Assembly (NCBI GenBank): GCA_002708825.1
Contig: PAPF01000019.1
Location: 1-64,000 of the forward strand
Direction: 5' to 3'
DNA: 64,000 bases
From: Phyllobacteriaceae bacterium
GTDB lineage: Bacteria > Pseudomonadota > Alphaproteobacteria > Rhizobiales > Rhizobiaceae
Part shown: piece after piece, positions 51,620-59,979 of the stretch
How positions within the stretch are numbered: position 1 is the first letter of the stretch
How the letters are laid out: each line of letters begins with the position of its first letter
The notes under the pieces: generated by a model
The model's database searches: none
What the model was told of the DNA's origin: nothing
Seen by the model: the letters and a program-made list of their open reading frames with translations, nothing else
Program-made: the position numbers and the translations under genes

Positions 51620-53465
51620 GCTGCTTGTCCATCGGGGCGCAGGCCATCTTCAACCAGTCACGGTCCGGTTCCTCCAGCGCAGGGGCGATCTCATCCAGGA
51701 CACGCGCGTGATAGGCGTCGAGCCATTCGATCTCTTCGCGGTCCAGCATCTCCGGCACGATGAGCCGACGGTCAAACGGGCAGAGCGTCAGTGTTTCGAA
51801 ACCATGCATCGCGATGTCGCCGCCGGGCAGGTCCCGGGCCGGCGTCACGGCAATCAGGTTTTCGAGGCGGATGCCATAGTGGCCGGGCTTGTAGTATCCA
51901 GGCTCGTTGGAAAGGATCATGCCTTCCAGCAATGGCTGGATGCCGGTCTTCGCGATCCTCTGCGGACCTTCGTGAACGGAAAGAAACGAACCCACGCCGT
52001 GTCCGGTTCCATGGGCGAAATCGACCCCGGCTTTCCAATGCGCAATCCGTGCCAGCGGATCGATGTCGCAGCCGCGTGTCCCTGCAGGAAAGCGGATCGT
52101 CGAGATGGCAATGAGACCCTTCAAGACAATCGTGTAGCGCCTACGCATCTCTTCGGAGGGCTCGCCGACCGGCACGGTACGCGTAATGTCGGTCGTGCCA
52201 TCTTCGTATTGGCCGCCGGAATCCACCAGGTAGAGTTCGCCACGGGCCAGTGTGCGGCAGGACGCGTGCGTGACCCGGTAATGCATGATTGACCCATTGG
52301 GACCTGCGCCGGAAATCGTGTCGAAAGAGATGTCCTTCAGCGGCATCTGGGCTTCCTGCCCGGCAAGCATGCGGGCGCTTTCGAGCGCGACCACGGCGCT
52401 TGTCTCGGTGACCGTGCCAGGCTCCTGCCGGTCCAACCAGGCGAGAAAGCGCGCCATGGCCACTCCATCCCGGCGATGGGCAGCGCGTGCGCCCTGCAAT
52501 TCGGTCGGGTTCTTGCAGGCCCGTGGCAGGCGGGCCGGGTCGGGCATGGAAAGCCATCGGCCACCGTTTCCGGTCGCCAGGATCCGCAACTTTTCGGCTG
52601 CCAGTTGCGGATCGAGTCCGACTGTCCGGCCTTTTTGTGCCAGTTCAGCCACCGCGTCGTCCAGTTCGGAAGGCGGGCGAATATCGCAGAGTTGCGTCAG
52701 ATAGGCTTCGACCTCCCTCGTCATCTTGCGCTTGTCCATGAACAGCTGATGGTTGCCCTTCGCCGAAACGATCGCAAACCCGAGCGCAAGCGGCGTATGG
52801 GGCACATCGGAGCCGCGGATGTTGAAGGCCCATGCCAGGGAAGACGGATCAGTCAGCACACAGGCATCGGCACCGGCGTCGCGCACGGCTGCCGCCAGGG
52901 CTGCAAGCTTGTCGCGTGCCAGCACTCCCGCGCGTTCAACCGGATGGATGAGGACAGGTTCGAGCGGCGGGGCAGGGCGGTCGGTGCGAACGGCGTCGAC
53001 GGGGTTGCCTTCCAGCATGACCAGTTCGCCGCCCACCTTTTCCAAGGCTGCGGAAATCCGCTCCACCTCGCCGATCGTGTGCAGCCAGGGGTCGATTCCG
53101 AGCTTCCCACCCGGTTTCCAGTTCGCTTCGATCCAGGCAGTTGGCGGGTTCGAGACAAGATCCTCATAACCGAAGAGTGCCGGGTCTGTCTGCAGCCTCA
53201 CCTGCTCGGTGTAGCGTCCGTCAACGAAGATCACTGCGGTCTGCCTGGCGATGAGAGCCATGCCTGCCGAGCCGGTAAAGCCGGTCAACCATGACAGGCG
53301 TTCGGCATAGCCGGCGACATATTCTCCCTGGTGTTCATCTGCCCGCGGCACGAGAACACCATGAACATCGTCCCGCAACAGGATCGTCCGCAATCCTTCG
53401 ATCCGTGCCGCGGCGTTTCTCGGGTCCGACGTGCTTTCAAATGACTGAAAATTCGGTGCGTGCAT
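51600..53465 (-). CDS. Xaa-Pro aminopeptidase (M24 family)
   Basis: A 621-residue cytoplasmic metallopeptidase with three domains: two creatinase-like N-terminal domains (about 20-320) and a C-terminal pita-bread domain. Metal ligands are visible in YLVDSGGQYEDGTTDITRT (two Asp), DFAHGTGHGVG (His), GMILSNEPGYY (Glu) and GIRLENL (Glu). The long form with a C-terminal extension resembles eukaryotic APP1 and rhizobial PepP-like proteins. It removes the first residue when proline is second. Two palindromes lie upstream in the gap to the 60-residue gene. Confidence 0.93.
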   Translation of the reverse strand: MHAPNFQSFESTSDPRNAAARIEGLRTILLRDDVHGVLVPRADEHQGEYVAGYAERLSWLTGFTGSAGMALIARQTAVIFVDGRYTEQVRLQTDPALFGYEDLVSNPPTAWIEANWKPGGKLGIDPWLHTIGEVERISAALEKVGGELVMLEGNPVDAVRTDRPAPPLEPVLIHPVERAGVLARDKLAALAAAVRDAGADACVLTDPSSLAWAFNIRGSDVPHTPLALGFAIVSAKGNHQLFMDKRKMTREVEAYLTQLCDIRPPSELDDAVAELAQKGRTVGLDPQLAAEKLRILATGNGGRWLSMPDPARLPRACKNPTELQGARAAHRRDGVAMARFLAWLDRQEPGTVTETSAVVALESARMLAGQEAQMPLKDISFDTISGAGPNGSIMHYRVTHASCRTLARGELYLVDSGGQYEDGTTDITRTVPVGEPSEEMRRRYTIVLKGLIAISTIRFPAGTRGCDIDPLARIAHWKAGVDFAHGTGHGVGSFLSVHEGPQRIAKTGIQPLLEGMILSNEPGYYKPGHYGIRLENLIAVTPARDLPGGDIAMHGFETLTLCPFDRRLIVPEMLDREEIEWLDAYHARVLDEIAPALEEPDRDWLKMACAPMDKQPTPRSV

Positions 53466-53583
53466 GAAATGCAGTTCCTCCGGGGATCGGCCGATTTCCG
53501 GCCAATGATGAATTCAGCGGGACGGTAAACAAGCGGCCTTGCGGTGTCCATCGATTGCGCGGACGGGCCTTTCGTGTTGCGTT

Positions 53584-53601
53584 GCGAAATCGTTATTTCG
53601 C
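53584..53601. repeat. Inverted repeat upstream of the aminopeptidase gene
   Basis: GCGAAAT-CGTT-ATTTCGC has perfect 7-bp arms and a 4-nt spacer in the divergent 249-nt gap. Confidence 0.45.
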
Positions 53602-53667
53602 ATATGCACAATACGCAAGGGTGCCATGCGCGGACGGCTCTGGTTGATTGGAGGGATCGGGCCTATC

Positions 53668-53679
53668 TGTTGATCAACA
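53668..53679. promoter_or_regulatory. 12-bp palindrome upstream of the 60-residue gene
   Basis: TGTTGATCAACA is a perfect palindrome 35 nt before the start of the small gene, flanked by further TTGAT copies, and is a likely protein-binding site. Confidence 0.45.
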
Positions 53680-53714
53680 CATTGATTTCAGTTCAACCCG
53701 ATGAGGACAGAACG

Positions 53715-53897
53715 ATGCCGACCAAATCCCGTGGCTTTTTCCGCAATGCCTATGACGCCATGCTGGAAGCACGCCAGCGTCAGGCAAACCAGTATGTCAA
53801 TGGCGCCCTCCTCATGCTCGACGACGAGACGCTGAAGGCGCGCGGCTATTCCCGTGCTGAACTGCGCCGCAAGGGCTATACCGGTTCCTACATCTGA
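53715..53897 (+). CDS. 60-residue small protein, DUF1127-like
   Basis: A basic peptide with a central helix (AYDAMLEARQRQANQYVNGALLM) and the C-terminal pattern LDDETLKARGYSRAELRRKG. The latter resembles the L-x-D-x-x-L-x-x-x-G-x-x-R-x-x-[IL] signature of DUF1127 peptides, which in rhizobia affect RNA turnover and phosphate metabolism, although the match is only by eye. The start is ATG 53715, with the palindrome at 53668 in its promoter region and a strong terminator after it, so it is a monocistronic gene. Confidence 0.75.
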   Translation: MPTKSRGFFRNAYDAMLEARQRQANQYVNGALLMLDDETLKARGYSRAELRRKGYTGSYI

Positions 53898-53921
53898 CCG
53901 GACCTGACAGCCGGTTCCATG

Positions 53922-53950
53922 AAAAGGCGGGCCTTCGGGGCCGCCTTTTT
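53922..53950. terminator. Bidirectional terminator between the small gene and prmA
   Basis: AAAGGCGG/CCGCCTTT (8-bp stem, 10-nt loop) has a T run on both strands, so it can end the small gene (plus) and prmA (minus). Confidence 0.85.
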
Positions 53951-54013
53951 CTTTGGAACGTAGCTGCTTTCGCGTGTCTGCATCCCTGTGCGGCAGTTCG
54001 TGCCAGCGCGTAT

Positions 54014-54889
54014 TCAGCGCTTCATGTGAATGGTGACCCAGCCTTCGCGCCAGAGCGTTCGGACATGCCGGAAGCCCTGGCCCCGGTAAGCCGCGACAAC
54101 GCTTGCGCGCTGGTGTGCCAGGATTCCCGAGAGAATGACCGAACCACCTGGCGCCAGATGCCGGGCCATTTGCGGCGCCAGCCGCATCAGCGGCCTGGCA
54201 AGGATATTCGCGACGACAAGGTCGAAGGGCATCGACTCGATCATGGCCCGGTTGCGGAAACCGGTCGCTGTCAGGCAGGTGACGAGGCGTTCAACCGCAT
54301 TGAGGCGAACGTTCTCGCGGGCAACGCGGGTCGCGACGGGATCAATATCCGTCGCCAGTACCGGAATACGGGCATATTTCGCCAAGGCGATCGCCAGGAC
54401 AGCGGAACCTGTCCCCAGATCCAGCGCCTTCAGCGGCTTCTCCCTTCGCACCACCTGCTCCAGCATGATCAGGCAGCCTGCTGTCGTTCCGTGATGCCCC
54501 GTTCCGAATGCCTGTCCCGCCTCTATCTCGATGCCGATGTTTCCCGGTCTAATCCTGCTGCGATCGTGCTGGCCATGTACCAGGAACCGTCCCGCGCGGA
54601 CAGGTGCGAGGCCTTCCAGGGACTTGCTCACCCAGTCAATGTCGGGCAGTGCCTCGACCGCCGGTGCGCCCGCGATCCCGAGGTCACCCATGACCGCGGC
54701 GATCCGGCTCTGCACATCGATGGTCGCGTCCTGCTCGGCATAGACCGACACCTCGTGCATGTCGGCGGCCTCGTCGACTTCAAGAACGGCTATGGGAAAT
54801 CCTTCGTCCTCGAAAAGCTGCTCCAACCGGTCGCTTGCCGCATATGCAGTGCTTCTGCTGGCGGTGAAGAAAAATCTGATCTGGTTCAA
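54014..54889 (-). CDS. prmA: Ribosomal protein L11 methyltransferase
   Basis: A 291-residue SAM enzyme that trimethylates ribosomal protein L11. The N-terminal substrate domain covers about 1-95; the catalytic domain has IEIEAGQAFGTGHHGTTAGCLIMLE, LDLGTGSAVLAIALAKYA for SAM binding, and the N-x-x-x-x-P-like FDLVVANILARPLMRLAPQMA. It is second in a two-gene unit, overlapping the antiporter gene by 4 nt (ATGA), and ends at the shared terminator. Confidence 0.94.
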   Translation of the reverse strand: MNQIRFFFTASRSTAYAASDRLEQLFEDEGFPIAVLEVDEAADMHEVSVYAEQDATIDVQSRIAAVMGDLGIAGAPAVEALPDIDWVSKSLEGLAPVRAGRFLVHGQHDRSRIRPGNIGIEIEAGQAFGTGHHGTTAGCLIMLEQVVRREKPLKALDLGTGSAVLAIALAKYARIPVLATDIDPVATRVARENVRLNAVERLVTCLTATGFRNRAMIESMPFDLVVANILARPLMRLAPQMARHLAPGGSVILSGILAHQRASVVAAYRGQGFRHVRTLWREGWVTIHMKR

Positions 54890-56739
54890 GGCTGGTTATC
54901 CGGTTGTGCGGCTGACCCCGCTCCATTCCCGGCATCCCGTGTCCGGGTATCCGGCCTGGGAGGGGCGAAGGAAAGGATCGTGTCACCCGCCTGGGGCTTT
55001 CCATCCGGCGCCGTGGACGCGAATACAAGTTGCCCCGATGCCTTGCGCCAAAGGATCATTCGTGCGCCTTCTGCCCGGGTTTTCAGATATTTGTCAAAGG
55101 GAAACTCATCCGTGACGCGGGTCGCCTGGATGCCCCAGCCGCGTGTCATGTTGATCTGGAAGTCGAACCAGCCAAGCGCCGGTTCGCGGGTCAGCGGGCG
55201 CCCGCCCAGGGTGAAATTCAGTGCCAGGCGTTCCGAACGCTCCTTGGCGCTGCCGATCTGGAAGACATGGCTGCGGCCGACCTCCGGTCCCAGATCCGTG
55301 CAAACAAGCGTGTTGTAGGCATCGTTCGGTGTCGCGGCGATGATGTTCTGGTAACGGTTCAGTGCCAGCGAATGATGGGCATCCTCCGAAAGCACTTCAC
55401 CAAAATAGACGGGAATGTCGGCAAGGCGTGCCTCGCGGATACGGTCCCATTCGGTATCGGCAATCAGCACCGGCACCTTCAGTTCCTTCAGCTTTCGCGC
55501 AAGGCTGGTGGCGAAGCGCGAACCGCCCACAATGAGAACACCGGGACTTTCCGCAGACTTCAGACCGAGCAGGGTGGCAAGGGGCGAGAGCGTGAAACCA
55601 TGCGCGATGATCGTCGTGACGACGACGACAAAGGCGAATGCGACCATGAGTTGTGCGTCTTCCACGCCGTTGTCGGCGAGTGCGGCGCCAAACAGGCCCG
55701 ATACGGCCACAGCAACGATGCCCCTCGGTGCAATCCAGCCGACGAACAGCCGTTCCTTCAACGACAGACCCGTTCCCATGGTCGCGATGAAGACAGCGGC
55801 CGGGCGGATCGCAAACATGACCAGGGCAACGAAGGCGGCGGCATGCCAATCCAGCGCCATGATCGCGTCGACGTCGAGCGCTGCGGTCAAGAGGACGAAA
55901 AGGCCGGAGACGAGCAGAATGGTCACGGTTTCCTTGAAGCGGCGTATTTCTGCGAGGCTCGCGATCCGGGTATTGGCGAGCGTGATTCCCATCACGGTCA
56001 CGGTAAGCAGTCCCGCTTCCTCAAGGACAAGGTTTGTCGCCACGAAGGCTGCCAGAACGGCAGCAAACAGGACCGGAACCTTCAGGTATTCGGGCACATG
56101 GCCGCGAATGAACGACCAAGCGATGAACCGGCCCATCAGGATGCCACCGGCGACGGCTGCAACAAAGGCAAGGATGACCGAAATGGCAAGCCGGTCGGCA
56201 TGATGGGTCCCGTGCATGACGAGAAACAGTTCGAACGCAAGAACTGCAAACAGCGCGCCAATGGCATCATTGACGATCGCTTCCCACCGCAAAAGCGATG
56301 CCGGACGTTGCGACAACTTCGCCTGGCGCAGAAGTGGCATGATGACGGTCGGACCAGTGACGACCAGGATCGCGCCAAGCACGGCCGCGGTCGGCCATGA
56401 AAGGCCTCCGACGAAATGTGCAGCAAGCGCTGTCATGACCCAGATCAGCGGGCCTGCAACGGTGATCATCCGCCGTACTGCGGTGGACGTCTCGGATATC
56501 TCCTTGAAATTCAGCGTCAGCCCGCCCTCGAACAGGATGATCGCCACGGCCAGCGAAACCGCGGGCCGGTACACGTCACCAAAGTCGCGTACGGGATCGA
56601 TGAAACCTGTCACGGGACCAACGAGACCGCCGGCAATCAGCAGCAGAACGATCGCCGGCACGCGAATACGCCAGGCGATCCACTGGGCGAGAATGCCGGC
56701 TGCCGCAATGCTGGCGAGCTTGAAGCCGACCAGTTCCAT
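54886..56739 (-). CDS. CPA-type Na+(K+)/H+ antiporter with a C-terminal TrkA-N-like domain
   Basis: A 617-residue inner-membrane protein. Residues 1-400 form about 12 helices with transport-domain marks such as VPAIVLLLIAGGLVGPVTGF, ILFEGGLTLNF, TGPTVIMPLLRQAKL and NDAIGALFAVLAFE, where the ND pair is typical of CPA1 exchangers. A Rossmann-like regulatory domain starts near 415 (VLIVGGSRFATSLARKLKELKVPVLIADTEW). Likely roles are pH and salt homeostasis. The start is ATG 56739 (MELVGFKLAS) with GGAG upstream; the track N-terminus is not membrane-like. Confidence 0.9.
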   Translation of the reverse strand: MELVGFKLASIAAAGILAQWIAWRIRVPAIVLLLIAGGLVGPVTGFIDPVRDFGDVYRPAVSLAVAIILFEGGLTLNFKEISETSTAVRRMITVAGPLIWVMTALAAHFVGGLSWPTAAVLGAILVVTGPTVIMPLLRQAKLSQRPASLLRWEAIVNDAIGALFAVLAFELFLVMHGTHHADRLAISVILAFVAAVAGGILMGRFIAWSFIRGHVPEYLKVPVLFAAVLAAFVATNLVLEEAGLLTVTVMGITLANTRIASLAEIRRFKETVTILLVSGLFVLLTAALDVDAIMALDWHAAAFVALVMFAIRPAAVFIATMGTGLSLKERLFVGWIAPRGIVAVAVSGLFGAALADNGVEDAQLMVAFAFVVVVTTIIAHGFTLSPLATLLGLKSAESPGVLIVGGSRFATSLARKLKELKVPVLIADTEWDRIREARLADIPVYFGEVLSEDAHHSLALNRYQNIIAATPNDAYNTLVCTDLGPEVGRSHVFQIGSAKERSERLALNFTLGGRPLTREPALGWFDFQINMTRGWGIQATRVTDEFPFDKYLKTRAEGARMILWRKASGQLVFASTAPDGKPQAGDTILSFAPPRPDTRTRDAGNGAGSAAQPDNQP

Positions 56740-56842
56740 CCAATGATCTCCTGTAATCACCCGCCCGTGCCGGCAGGGCTGCGAATCTACGGAGACCTCG
56801 ATGAAGGTCAACCGTGCATGAACGGCGGATACTCGGCCGCGT

Positions 56843-57427
56843 CTATCCGGCTGCAAGCCGCTTCAGCTTCGCCATGGCTGATGCTGCGTCCTCGCCATAG
56901 GCAATCGTTCCCTCGAAACCGCCGCTGGCATTCAACAGCAGGATGGAAGCCGTATGGTCCATCGTGTAGTCCTTGCCTTCATTCGTCGGGATCTTCTTTG
57001 CATAAATCTTGTAGGCGCGAATGACCCTGGCGACTTCCTCCGGATCGCCGGAAATGCCTGTGACACGGTCGGTCACGTTGGTGATGTAGTCCTTCAATGT
57101 TTGCGGTGAATCCCGTTCGGGATCGACCGAAAAGAAGAAGGCCTTCACATTGTCGGCTTCCGGCCCCAACTGCGACAGCCAGCCGTTCAGTTCATAAAGG
57201 GTCGTCGGGCAGACCTCGGGACAATGGGTAAACCCGAAGAACAGGGCAACCGGCTGGCCACGCAATGCCTGTTCGGTGATTTCGTTGCCGTTCATGTCAG
57301 TCAGCGTGAAGGGGCCGCCGAATGCCTTGTCTTCCGGGTTCATGGCGAAATAGGCTGTATAGCCGAGCACGCCGGTCGCAAGGACAACAGCCGCAAGGAT
57401 TGCGTATAAAATACCGCGCATCATCAT
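56843..57427 (-). CDS. SCO1/SenC-family copper chaperone
   Basis: A 194-residue membrane-anchored thioredoxin-fold protein that delivers copper to, or reduces the CuA site of, cytochrome c oxidase. An N-terminal helix (residues 5-24) anchors it facing the periplasm. The metal site is C-x-x-x-C in FFGFTHCPEVCPTT plus the distant His in YTMDHTASILLL; FFFSVDPERDSP is also conserved. The start is one of three Met codons at 57427, 57424 and 57421; the first has GGAAAG best placed. A 53-residue membrane peptide is encoded 25 nt upstream on the same strand. Confidence 0.93.
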   Translation of the reverse strand: MMMRGILYAILAAVVLATGVLGYTAYFAMNPEDKAFGGPFTLTDMNGNEITEQALRGQPVALFFGFTHCPEVCPTTLYELNGWLSQLGPEADNVKAFFFSVDPERDSPQTLKDYITNVTDRVTGISGDPEEVARVIRAYKIYAKKIPTNEGKDYTMDHTASILLLNASGGFEGTIAYGEDAASAMAKLKRLAAG

Positions 57428-57452
57428 GATATTCTTTCCGGAATCAGGATAT

Positions 57453-57614
57453 TCAGAGGCACCACGAAAGGCCGGTCTCGGCCAGTGAGAGAAACAGCGC
57501 GGCGCCGTGGTCCAGCCAGGCCGCAAATGCCAGCCCAAGCACAATTGCCGCGACGGCCAGAATTGCCACCACGGGGAAACGGAACCCCTCGTTCGTCAAT
57601 CGCGTCTGTTTCAT
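57453..57614 (-). CDS. 53-residue membrane peptide upstream of the SCO1 gene
   Basis: This ORF is too short for the track. It encodes MKQTRLTNEGFRFPVVAILA and continues through one clear membrane helix (about residues 14-33), then a short amphipathic tail ending SLSWCL-like in LSWCL. It begins with a positively charged N-terminus and sits 25 nt before the SCO1 start on the same strand, so the two are probably one transcript. No ribosome site is visible, but TATATA at 57626-57621 lies where a -10 box for a leaderless start would be. Function is unknown; a part in cytochrome oxidase assembly is inferred from the neighbour only. Confidence 0.65.
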   Translation of the reverse strand: MKQTRLTNEGFRFPVVAILAVAAIVLGLAFAAWLDHGAALFLSLAETGLSWCL

Positions 57615-57758
57615 GGCAGATATATACCGCGTCTGTCCCGATCCGGCAAAGGACGAAGCGTCGCGGTTTGCAGCATGGGGGCCATCACCCCATATGCTTT
57701 GAAATACCAGATGGAAGACATGCCGGTACGGCTGTCAGACGCGGAAAGGAACAGAACG

Positions 57759-58253
57759 ATGAAAATGCACGGGACCATGCTGGCCGTGGCAATGCTGGCC
57801 CTGTCTGTCGGGACGGGCAGCGCCAGCGCCGAGCAGGTGGGCGAAGTCGGTGTGGACTGGCTTGGAAACGACATTCTCATCGAGGCAATCGCCGATCCGC
57901 AGATCGAAGGCGTCACCTGTCACGTCGCCTATTTCGACCGTGGCATCATTGATCGTCTTCAAAAGGGCAACTGGTTCGAGGACCCCTCCAACTCATCCAT
58001 CGCCTGCCGCCAGACCGGGCCGATCTCGATCGGTGCTATCGATCTCGACGAGAACGGAGAGGAAGTCTTCAATCAACGCCAGTCACTGATCTGGAAACAG
58101 CTTGTCGTGAAGCGAATCTATGACAAGTCCAACGACACGCTCATCTATCTCGCCCATTCCCGGCAGGTGCAGGACGGATCGGCCAAGATGTCCATCTCGA
58201 CGGTGCCGCTCTATGGGCAGACCGTAACCTGGCGGGAAGGCAAGCCGGAATAG
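57759..58253 (+). CDS. CreA-family periplasmic protein
   Basis: A 164-residue secreted protein with a signal peptide (1-24, cleavage near ASA). The mature part matches CreA: EVGVDWLGNDILIEAIADPQIEGVTCHVAYFDRG, then SSIACRQTGPISI, with two conserved Cys that may form a disulfide. The function of CreA is not established. The start is ATG 57759, with AAAGGA upstream; it diverges from the SCO1 unit. Confidence 0.9.
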   Translation: MKMHGTMLAVAMLALSVGTGSASAEQVGEVGVDWLGNDILIEAIADPQIEGVTCHVAYFDRGIIDRLQKGNWFEDPSNSSIACRQTGPISIGAIDLDENGEEVFNQRQSLIWKQLVVKRIYDKSNDTLIYLAHSRQVQDGSAKMSISTVPLYGQTVTWREGKPE

Positions 58254-58300
58254 ACGCCGGCGATCTTGCCGGGCGACGCCATGGACCTTAAGGCTTTCGC

Positions 58301-58957
58301 ATGACCAGCGATGACGACCTTGCCCTGCGATATCGCGCGAGCGAACCGAAGATACATCCGACCGCCAGCATGAAGGACTGCCGGCTCGCCCGTCATTGTG
58401 TCATTGGCGAAAGGGTCATCCTGCGCGACGTCCACCTTGGTCCGTATTCCTATTTTGAACGCAATTCGGAAGCCGCTCACGCGACCATAGGGGCTTTCTG
58501 TTCCATCGCTGCCAACACACGCGTCAACGCGCTGGAACACCCTGTCGAGCGGGTCAGCAGTCACAAGATAACCTACCGGCCAAACGAGTATTTCCGATAC
58601 CTGCCGGTGGACCAGGAAATCCGGCAGCGCAGGAAAGAAAAACGCGTTGTCATCGGGCATGACGTCTGGATCGGCCATGGCGCGGTGATCATGCCGGGTG
58701 TCCGGATCGGGACCGGCGCGGTGATCGGGGCCAACAGCGTTGTCACCAGGGATATCGAGGCCTACACGATCGTCGCCGGTGCACCCGCGCGCATGATTCG
58801 CCGGCGGTTCGACGAAGGCGTCGCAAAGGCACTTCTCGATCTGGAATGGTGGAACTGGCCGGATGAGCGGCTCTTCGAAGCGATTCCCGACATGCAGCGC
58901 ATGCAACCACTGGATTTTGTCGCAAAGTGGTCAGGATCCCCTGATTGCAGGCGGTGA
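58301..58957 (+). CDS. Left-handed beta-helix (hexapeptide) acyltransferase, phosphonate-associated type
   Basis: A 218-residue acetyltransferase made of hexapeptide repeats. The arrangement LGPYSYFERNSEAAHATIGAFCSIAANTRVNALEHPVERVSSHKITYRPNEYF resembles the transferase often encoded with phosphonate-degradation genes; VIGHDVWIGHGAVIMPGVRIGTGAVIGANSVVTRD is the coil region. No phn genes are present here, so a phosphonate role is doubtful; general xenobiotic-type O-acetylation is the alternative. A 14-bp palindrome spans its stop codon. Confidence 0.83.
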   Translation: MTSDDDLALRYRASEPKIHPTASMKDCRLARHCVIGERVILRDVHLGPYSYFERNSEAAHATIGAFCSIAANTRVNALEHPVERVSSHKITYRPNEYFRYLPVDQEIRQRRKEKRVVIGHDVWIGHGAVIMPGVRIGTGAVIGANSVVTRDIEAYTIVAGAPARMIRRRFDEGVAKALLDLEWWNWPDERLFEAIPDMQRMQPLDFVAKWSGSPDCRR

Positions 58958-59056
58958 CCGGTCACCCGGATATGCATCATGTTGCATTGCAAAATTGATT
59001 CTTGCAGATACATCTTGCAACCCTAGCCATGAATCCGTTCAACTCTGCGGCACAAA

Positions 59057-59091
59057 GGCGCGGAGGGACCCTTCGTTCGAAGGGATGCGCC
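59057..59091 (+). other. Structured leader of the DUF2189 gene
   Basis: CCCTTC-GTTC-GAAGGG forms a tight hairpin (59069-59084) enclosed by GGCGC/GCGCC arms. It ends a few bases before the GGGAGG ribosome site of the next gene and could tune its translation. Confidence 0.4.
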
Positions 59092-59106
59092 AATGGGAGG
59101 CACGAT

Positions 59107-59922
59107 ATGTCCATGGCCGATTCGGATCAGCAAAATACCCAGACCGCAGGCCCCGCCAACCGGATGCCGGAGGTCAATGCGGTCACCGTCGATGATCTCA
59201 AGGCTGTCCTGAGACAGGGGCTGGCCGATTTCGGAAAGGCCCCGCTCTATGGGCTTTTCTTTGGCGGCGTTTTTGCCGTGGCCGGAATACTGATCGTTCT
59301 AGCCGTGACGCAATGGGACATGCCATGGCTCATCTATCCCTTTGCCATCGGTTTTCCCCTGATCGGACCGTTCGCGGCGGTCGGCTTTTACGAGATCAGC
59401 CGTCGTCTTCAACAAGGCGAGCCGCTCTCGTGGAGCGCAGTGCTCGGTTTTGTCTGGCGGCAACGCTTCCGGGAACTCTCCTGGATGGCGTTCGTGATGC
59501 TGTTCATCTTCTGGATCTGGATGTACCAGATCCGCCTCCTGATCGCGCTCGTGCTGGGGCGGATGTCTTTCTCGACACTGGACCGTTTCCTCGAGATCGT
59601 GCTTACGACGCCGACAGGATGGCTCTTCCTTGCCATCGGCCATGTCGTCGGCGCTGTCCTTGCCTTGATCATGTTCAGCGTCACGGTGATCTCGATCCCG
59701 CTTCTCATGGAGCGTGAACTGGACATCGTCACAGCCATGATCACGTCGTTCAAGGCGGTCCTCGCGAACCCGCCGGTCATGCTGGGATGGGGCGTGGTCG
59801 TCACGCTTGCCGTCATTGCGGCATCAATTCCGCTGTTTCTCGGCCTGCTCGTCGTGCTTCCGGTTTTGGGGCATGCAACCTGGCATCTCTACAAGCGTGC
59901 CGTGAAGCCGGCCGGAGCGTGA
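59107..59922 (+). CDS. DUF2189 multi-pass membrane protein
   Basis: A 271-residue protein. A hydrophilic start of about 40 residues precedes six predicted helices. LRQGLADFGKAPLYGLFFGGVFAVAGI, IYPFAIGFPLIGPFAAVGFYEISRRLQQGE and ATWHLYKRAV are features of the DUF2189 family, often annotated as cytochrome c oxidase-associated or simply hypothetical. Function is unknown. The start is ATG 59107 after GGGAGG; the track begins 35 residues too early. Confidence 0.88.
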   Translation: MSMADSDQQNTQTAGPANRMPEVNAVTVDDLKAVLRQGLADFGKAPLYGLFFGGVFAVAGILIVLAVTQWDMPWLIYPFAIGFPLIGPFAAVGFYEISRRLQQGEPLSWSAVLGFVWRQRFRELSWMAFVMLFIFWIWMYQIRLLIALVLGRMSFSTLDRFLEIVLTTPTGWLFLAIGHVVGAVLALIMFSVTVISIPLLMERELDIVTAMITSFKAVLANPPVMLGWGVVVTLAVIAASIPLFLGLLVVLPVLGHATWHLYKRAVKPAGA

Positions 59923-59979
59923 GACCCGTTTGTCAAGAATGGCCCTGATCCCATGGTCATGGGACAAGCCGGGAACTGG

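Noticed and set aside
54026-56400. 430- and 456-residue plus-strand ORFs over prmA and the antiporter
   Set aside because: They are antisense to two motif-rich genes coupled by an ATGA overlap.
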